Positions 59,819 to 64,000 of a stretch of DNA of 64,000 nucleotides are shown here, in pieces; position 1 is the stretch's first letter, and each line of letters opens with the position of its first letter. The DNA is from Bacteroidota bacterium. Lineage in GTDB: Bacteria; Bacteroidota; Bacteroidia; Chitinophagales; Chitinophagaceae. A model generated the notes under the pieces. That model was given only the letters and a program-made list of their open reading frames with translations, did no database searches and was not told where the DNA came from. The position numbers and the translations under genes were made by a program. Location of the stretch: NCBI GenBank assembly GCA_030706605.1, contig JAUZOE010000015.1, forward strand, positions 1 through 64,000. The letters run 5' to 3'.

Positions 59819-61657
59819 ATGTGTGGAATTGTTGGATATATCGGACCAAGAGAGGCTTATCCCATTATTATTACAGGTCTCAAAAGACAGGAATACCGTG
59901 GATATGACAGTACCGGTGTGGCATTAATCAATGATTTGGGTTTAAAAGTTTATAAGAAAAAAGGGAAAGTAGCAGGATTGGAAGAATCATTGCTGGGGCA
60001 ACCTTTACATGCCAATATTGGAATAGGCCACACCCGATGGGCCACTCATGGAGAGCCAAGTGATGTGAATGCCCATCCTCATCAAAGCAATAATGGTAAA
60101 CTCGCAATGATCCACAATGGAATTATTGAAAATTATGCACAATTAAAAAAAGAATTAATCAAAAACGGTTACACTTTTAAAAGTGAAACTGATACAGAAG
60201 TGTTACTGAACTTTATAGAAGATATCCAAAAAAATACCCAATGCCCTCTTGAAGAAGCAGTTCGGATTGCTTTAAAAAGAGTTTCGGGAGCTTATGTGAT
60301 TTTATTGCTGGACCAGGACAACCCTGATACAATTATTGCAGCAAGAAAAGGAAGCCCATTGGTAATTGGCATTGGCAAAGGCGAACATTTCCTGGGCTCA
60401 GATGCCACACCTATGCTGGAATACACCAAAGAAGTGGTTTATGTAAATGATTATGAGATTGCTATTATCAAAGCCGATGAACTGATTCTTAAAAATCTCG
60501 GCAACGAAAGGCAAATGCCCTATATTACCCGGCTTGACATGGAATTAGCGGCTATTGAAAAAGGAGGCTATGATCATTTCATGCTGAAAGAAATTTTTGA
60601 GCAACCCATTACTATTTATGATTGCTTACGGGGAAGATTAGACGCTAAAGAAGGGACCATAACGATGAAGGGTATCCAGGATAATATTGAAGCGCTTACC
60701 AATGCCCCACGCTATATTATTATTGCCTGTGGTACCAGTTGGCACGCCGGGTTAGTCGCAGAATATGTAATTGAAGAACTTTGCAGGATACCCGTAGAAG
60801 TAGAATATGCTTCTGAATTCCGTTATAGGAACCCAATCGTGAATAAAGGAGATGTTATTATTGCTATTTCGCAAAGTGGCGAAACTGCAGATACCCTGGT
60901 AGCCATTGAAAAGGCAAAACAACAGGGCGCTTTCATTTTCGGCATTGTGAATGTGGTAGGCTCTTCTATTTCCCGTGCATCACATGCAGGCGCCTACACA
61001 CATGCAGGCCCCGAAATCGGCGTAGCATCTACCAAAGCGTTTACAGCTCAATTAGCTGTATTGATGATGATTGCCTTAAAAATTGCGAAAGAAAAAGGGA
61101 CTATTACAGACTCAAGATATACAGAACTATTAACTGAATTAGAAAACATTCCTGACAAAGTAGAGGCTATTTTAAAGAATGCTGATTTATTAAAACCTAT
61201 CGCCCAAAAATATAAAAATGCAAATAATGCGCTTTACCTGGGCAGGGGTTATAATTTCCCTATCGCTCTTGAAGGAGCCTTAAAATTAAAAGAGATTTCT
61301 TATATCCATGCAGAAGGCTATCCTGCAGCAGAAATGAAGCATGGGCCTATTGCTTTAGTCGATAACAATCTGCCTGTAGTTTTTCTCGCTACCAAAGATG
61401 AGTTTCATGCAAAAATTGTAAGTAATATCCAGGAGATAAAAGCACGGAAAGGAAACGTAATCGCCATTATTACTGAAGGGGATGAAATAATACCCGCCAT
61501 GGCAGACGATGTATTCGTTATACCACCCGCAAATGAAGTAATAGCTCCAATTTTAAGCGTGATCCCAATGCAATTGCTTTCTTATTATATAGGGGTTGAA
61601 AAAGGTTGTGATGTAGATAAACCAAGAAACCTGGCAAAGTCAGTGACGGTAGAATAA
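59819..61657 (+). CDS. glmS: Glutamine-fructose-6-phosphate aminotransferase (isomerising)
   Basis: A 612-residue GlmS making glucosamine-6-phosphate for peptidoglycan and LPS. Glutaminase domain: catalytic Cys2 in MCGIVGYIG, HTRWATHGEPSDVNAHPH and IHNGIIENY. Two SIS isomerase domains: IIACGTSWHAGLVAEYVIEEL, ISQSGETADTLVAIEKAK and LYLGRGYNFPIALEGALKLKEISYIHAEGYPAAEMKHGPIALV. It ends with DKPRNLAKSVTVE, the catalytic C-tail. TTAATTTGCA about 25-30 bp upstream fits a -7 element. No glmS ribozyme is seen. Confidence 0.98.
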   Translation: MCGIVGYIGPREAYPIIITGLKRQEYRGYDSTGVALINDLGLKVYKKKGKVAGLEESLLGQPLHANIGIGHTRWATHGEPSDVNAHPHQSNNGKLAMIHNGIIENYAQLKKELIKNGYTFKSETDTEVLLNFIEDIQKNTQCPLEEAVRIALKRVSGAYVILLLDQDNPDTIIAARKGSPLVIGIGKGEHFLGSDATPMLEYTKEVVYVNDYEIAIIKADELILKNLGNERQMPYITRLDMELAAIEKGGYDHFMLKEIFEQPITIYDCLRGRLDAKEGTITMKGIQDNIEALTNAPRYIIIACGTSWHAGLVAEYVIEELCRIPVEVEYASEFRYRNPIVNKGDVIIAISQSGETADTLVAIEKAKQQGAFIFGIVNVVGSSISRASHAGAYTHAGPEIGVASTKAFTAQLAVLMMIALKIAKEKGTITDSRYTELLTELENIPDKVEAILKNADLLKPIAQKYKNANNALYLGRGYNFPIALEGALKLKEISYIHAEGYPAAEMKHGPIALVDNNLPVVFLATKDEFHAKIVSNIQEIKARKGNVIAIITEGDEIIPAMADDVFVIPPANEVIAPILSVIPMQLLSYYIGVEKGCDVDKPRNLAKSVTVE

Positions 61658-61691
61658 CTTTCAATTTACATGGTTTGAAAAATATGATCCT

Positions 61692-61726
61692 CCAGGAAAC
61701 CTTTGTAATGCAAAGGTATATCCTGG
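61692..61726. terminator. Bidirectional terminator candidate between glmS and DUF1501
   Basis: CCAGGA-A-ACCTTTG, loop TAATG, CAAAGGT-ATA-TCCTGG: a 13-bp stem with a small internal loop, sitting between two convergent genes. No strong T-run follows. Confidence 0.6.
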
Positions 61727-61737
61727 CATAATAAAAT

Positions 61738-63162
61738 TTATGCGAATAACTCCATCTCAGCCTTACCTTTTCCATCGGGTGTTGTATAAAAAGGCCTTTT
61801 TTCAACCACGTAATGACAATCTTCAGGAATCCCTAAAGCATGATAAATAGTCTGGTGAACCTGGTCTATTACAATAGGCTTTTCAATCGTCTTACAGGGG
61901 CGTTCATCAGCGGTCTTTCCATATACATATCCTTTTTTTATTCCTCCACCGAACATTAACATAGAAACACCATCAGTAAAGTGACGATGCATCCCATAAA
62001 ATTTAATATCGTTAATAATATCAGGTTGATTTACCTGTTCCTTGACTTTAAGTCCGGGCCTTCCCTCTACCATCATATCCCTGCTGAATTCACTGGCCAA
62101 TATCACTAAGGTCCGATCCAGGTGGCCGGTTCGTTCAAGATCTTTTATCAATTGAGCTACCGGCTGATTGATCTGCTTCTTCATACCAATCATCCGGGTA
62201 TATCCATTATCGTGCGTATCCCAGTTTTTAAACGGTTCATATTCTGTAGTAACACTAATAAACCTTGCTCCCTGTTCTGTAAGCCGGCGGGCCATGAGGC
62301 AACCCAAACCAAACTTCCCGGTATTATAAATATCATAGCTCTCTTTGGGTTCTTTACTAAGATCAAACGCTGCGGCTTCAGGAGATTTTAAAAGCATATA
62401 TGCCTGTTCCATAGACCTGCGCAAAGACTCTTTCTGATAATCGCTTCCAAATTCACCTACCGCACTTTGATTCATCAGGTCATTATACAATTTATTTCTT
62501 CTTTCAAATCTCATAGAAGACATACCTACGGGTGGTTTCACCGTTTCTAGACCGGAAGAAGGATCAGGTATCAGGAAAGGTCCATATTCATTCCCCAAAA
62601 ATCCGGCAGTATGAAATGCTTTTAATTCTTCACCCTCTCCCAATGTAAATCTTTGACCGATGTCAATAAAAGCAGGTATAACAGGATTTACAGGCCCCAG
62701 TTCTTTTGAAATCCATGAACCGATATGAGGAGCTGCAACTGACTGAGGCGGCTTATAACAGGTATGCCAATGATACTGGTGTCGCGAATGCAAAATATGT
62801 CCCATATCTGCTGCTACATAAGAACGGATAGCTGTTCCCCTATTGATGACGCTGCCTATAGCCTCCAGTCCTTCAGAAAAATAAACGCCATCCAAAGCTG
62901 TGGGTACAGGCTTAAAAGTACTCAGTACACTATTTGATTGCATCCCTTTAGTATAAGGGGTATATTTTTTGGGATCAAATGTATCCGTATGAGCCATTCC
63001 CCCAGCCATCCATAATAAGATTACCGTATCGGCTTTGGAATTGGTTTTTTTCCGGTTGCAGGAAGATAAAAGACTGGTCAAGGGAACTCCTGCAGCAAGT
63101 GCGGCCATTGTGGCGGCACTGCTTGTTTTTAAAAATTGCCTTCTGTTCCATTTACTATCCAT
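61738..63162 (-). CDS. DUF1501 protein (Tat-exported, sulfatase-like fold)
   Basis: A 474-residue DUF1501-family protein with a twin-arginine signal (NRRQFLKTSSAATMAALAAG) and a possible lipobox (LLSSC). Conserved parts are VILLWMAGGMAHTDTFDPKKYTPY, HILHSRHQYHWHTCYKP (metal/active-site-like His cluster), GLGCLMARRLTEQGARFISVTTE, and LASEFSRDMMVEGRPGLK with RHFTDGVSMLMFGGGIKKGYVYG. The family is common in Planctomycetes and Bacteroidota next to DUF1553 proteins and is presumed to be a periplasmic hydrolase, substrate unknown. The DUF1553 partner is directly upstream. Confidence 0.93.
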   Translation of the reverse strand: MDSKWNRRQFLKTSSAATMAALAAGVPLTSLLSSCNRKKTNSKADTVILLWMAGGMAHTDTFDPKKYTPYTKGMQSNSVLSTFKPVPTALDGVYFSEGLEAIGSVINRGTAIRSYVAADMGHILHSRHQYHWHTCYKPPQSVAAPHIGSWISKELGPVNPVIPAFIDIGQRFTLGEGEELKAFHTAGFLGNEYGPFLIPDPSSGLETVKPPVGMSSMRFERRNKLYNDLMNQSAVGEFGSDYQKESLRRSMEQAYMLLKSPEAAAFDLSKEPKESYDIYNTGKFGLGCLMARRLTEQGARFISVTTEYEPFKNWDTHDNGYTRMIGMKKQINQPVAQLIKDLERTGHLDRTLVILASEFSRDMMVEGRPGLKVKEQVNQPDIINDIKFYGMHRHFTDGVSMLMFGGGIKKGYVYGKTADERPCKTIEKPIVIDQVHQTIYHALGIPEDCHYVVEKRPFYTTPDGKGKAEMELFA

Positions 63163-63190
63163 ATTGAAAAATTTATACTAAATAATCGCG

Positions 63191-64000
63191 CTAATAAATA
63201 ACCTGAAATTCAGGAAGCAGCAAAATAGCCCAGAACAAATCCTGGATAGAATTTGCATCGGGGTTATTACCCAAAAGTTTTTTGGCTATGCCATATTCTT
63301 TAGGATCTGCCTCCCTGTTAAATGCCCTGCTATAAATCTCTTTAATAATGGCATCACTATTCTTATACTTTTGCCTCCAGTTTGCAGCGCCTTTTTTCAG
63401 CGCCGAATTAAATCTTTCTCCATTCGTCAGTTCCAACGCCTGTAAAAGATTGGCCTGCGATTCCCTGCTGGTAGAAACAGTTTCCCGGTTTGGCCTGCCC
63501 AAAGCAGTAAGGAAGCTGTTATTAACTACCAATGAGGCCCTTGCAAAAAGATGATTTGATGGATCATAACCAGGTAATTTAGCTGGGTTGTACCCCTCCA
63601 GCGAATCCGGGAAAAGAGGCCCGACAACCATTCCTACTGCATCAGCAAATTGTTCTGCTGTCATCCTTTTCCTTAGCATACCGGTAAATTTGTAATCTAC
63701 TGACACTATCTTATTAGGATCCTTAAAGCCCACAGAAGGCAATTGGTAAGTTTCCGAAGTAGTAATGAGATAAATCAGTTCTTTGATATCACTTTTGTTT
63801 TGCTGAAAATTGTAAGCCATCCAGTCCAGGAGATCCTGGCTCCATGGATCGTTATCCATCACATCCACAGGTTCAACAAGGCCACGCCCCATTAACTGCG
63901 CCCAAATCCGGTTTACAAGCGTGCGGTAGAGGCGGCCATCCTCTGGCTTGATAATATTCGCGGCCAGTTGTGCCATTTTTACGGACCTGGGAGCAGCACT
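63191..64000 (-). CDS. DUF1553-type protein, C-terminal part (runs off window)
   Basis: The C-terminal 270 codons of a DUF1549/DUF1553 protein. Recognisable are GRLYRTLVNRIWAQLMGRGLVEPVDVMDNDPWSQDLLDWMAYNFQQNKSDIKELIYLITTSETYQ, KRMTAEQFADAVGMVVG and a late EIYSRAFNREADPKEYGIAKKLL. The frame stays open past the ORF-track Met (63976) to base 64000 (SAAPRSVK upstream), so the real gene starts beyond the window, where N-terminal cytochrome-like PSCyt1 and DUF1549 domains are expected. Gap to DUF1501 is 28 bp, an operon. Confidence 0.92.
   Translation of the reverse strand, partial: SAAPRSVKMAQLAANIIKPEDGRLYRTLVNRIWAQLMGRGLVEPVDVMDNDPWSQDLLDWMAYNFQQNKSDIKELIYLITTSETYQLPSVGFKDPNKIVSVDYKFTGMLRKRMTAEQFADAVGMVVGPLFPDSLEGYNPAKLPGYDPSNHLFARASLVVNNSFLTALGRPNRETVSTSRESQANLLQALELTNGERFNSALKKGAANWRQKYKNSDAIIKEIYSRAFNREADPKEYGIAKKLLGNNPDANSIQDLFWAILLLPEFQVIY

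Noticed and set aside
1-64000. CRISPR arrays, tRNA, rRNA, prophage or plasmid origin
   Set aside because: Scanning by eye found no regularly spaced repeats, cloverleaf or CCA-like tRNA ends, rRNA cores, phage structural genes or rep genes; a tRNA could still be missed without a covariance scan.

Overview
The window looks like a chromosome segment of a Bacteroidota bacterium, most likely in or near the Chitinophagaceae. This is inferred from gene families, not from a marker gene. The evidence is AT-rich DNA, TAnnTTTG-type -7 promoter elements, many short-n-region lipoproteins, a lipoprotein TamL beside TamB, DUF5777 beta-barrels, a type IX secretion C-terminal sorting domain, and a DUF1501/DUF1553 pair. 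I saw no rRNA, tRNA, CRISPR array, prophage or plasmid replication gene.

Layout. 0-5.6 kb: a decayed GH92 mannosidase fragment, an exported phosphoesterase, an orphan membrane-anchored STING-like protein, a porin-type barrel, and a TPP riboswitch controlling a PnuT-type thiamine transporter and an acyl-CoA-dehydrogenase-like gene. 6-20 kb: an electron-transfer region. It holds three paralogous sets made of small haem-binding lipoproteins, a YceI or ethylbenzene-dehydrogenase-like (EB_dh) domain protein, and a DUF5777 outer-membrane barrel. It also holds a Psr/Nrf-like membrane module (four-cluster Fe-S protein, NrfD quinol subunit, soluble cytochrome c) with no molybdopterin catalytic subunit. 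Three promoters here share one architecture: a CRP/FNR-like TGAT-N4-ATCA palindrome at an identical distance from the -7 element.

20-26 kb: an arsenosugar-type operon with ArsS radical SAM protein, AhpD-like protein, purine nucleoside phosphorylase, two glycosyltransferases, a fatty-acid-hydroxylase-family membrane protein and a MerA/Lpd-like oxidoreductase. 26-46 kb: mostly housekeeping and envelope genes, namely YdcF/ElyC-like, TamB, TamL, acyl-CoA carboxylase beta, RNase HI, DUF6580, YraN, a 1225-residue T9SS cargo, chorismate synthase, Era and an esterase.

46-54 kb: ATP-grasp and GCS2 ligases and an MFS sugar transporter. Next comes a rearranged patch with two copies of a RAYT-type mobile element (one internally deleted) around a MORN-repeat lipoprotein, all flanked by a 244-bp direct duplication of the MFS 3' end and its terminator. 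A second ATP-grasp and a Bax-inhibitor-1 protein follow. 54-64 kb: SET-domain protein, MgtE, a heterodimeric ABC exporter with complementary degenerate ATP sites, GlmS, DUF1501, and a DUF1553 gene that runs off the end.

The two most notable items are the orphan TM-STING and the repeated haem-lipoprotein/DUF5777 modules with shared promoter architecture. The modules could pass electrons from the quinol pool across the periplasm to the outer membrane, but that role is inference.
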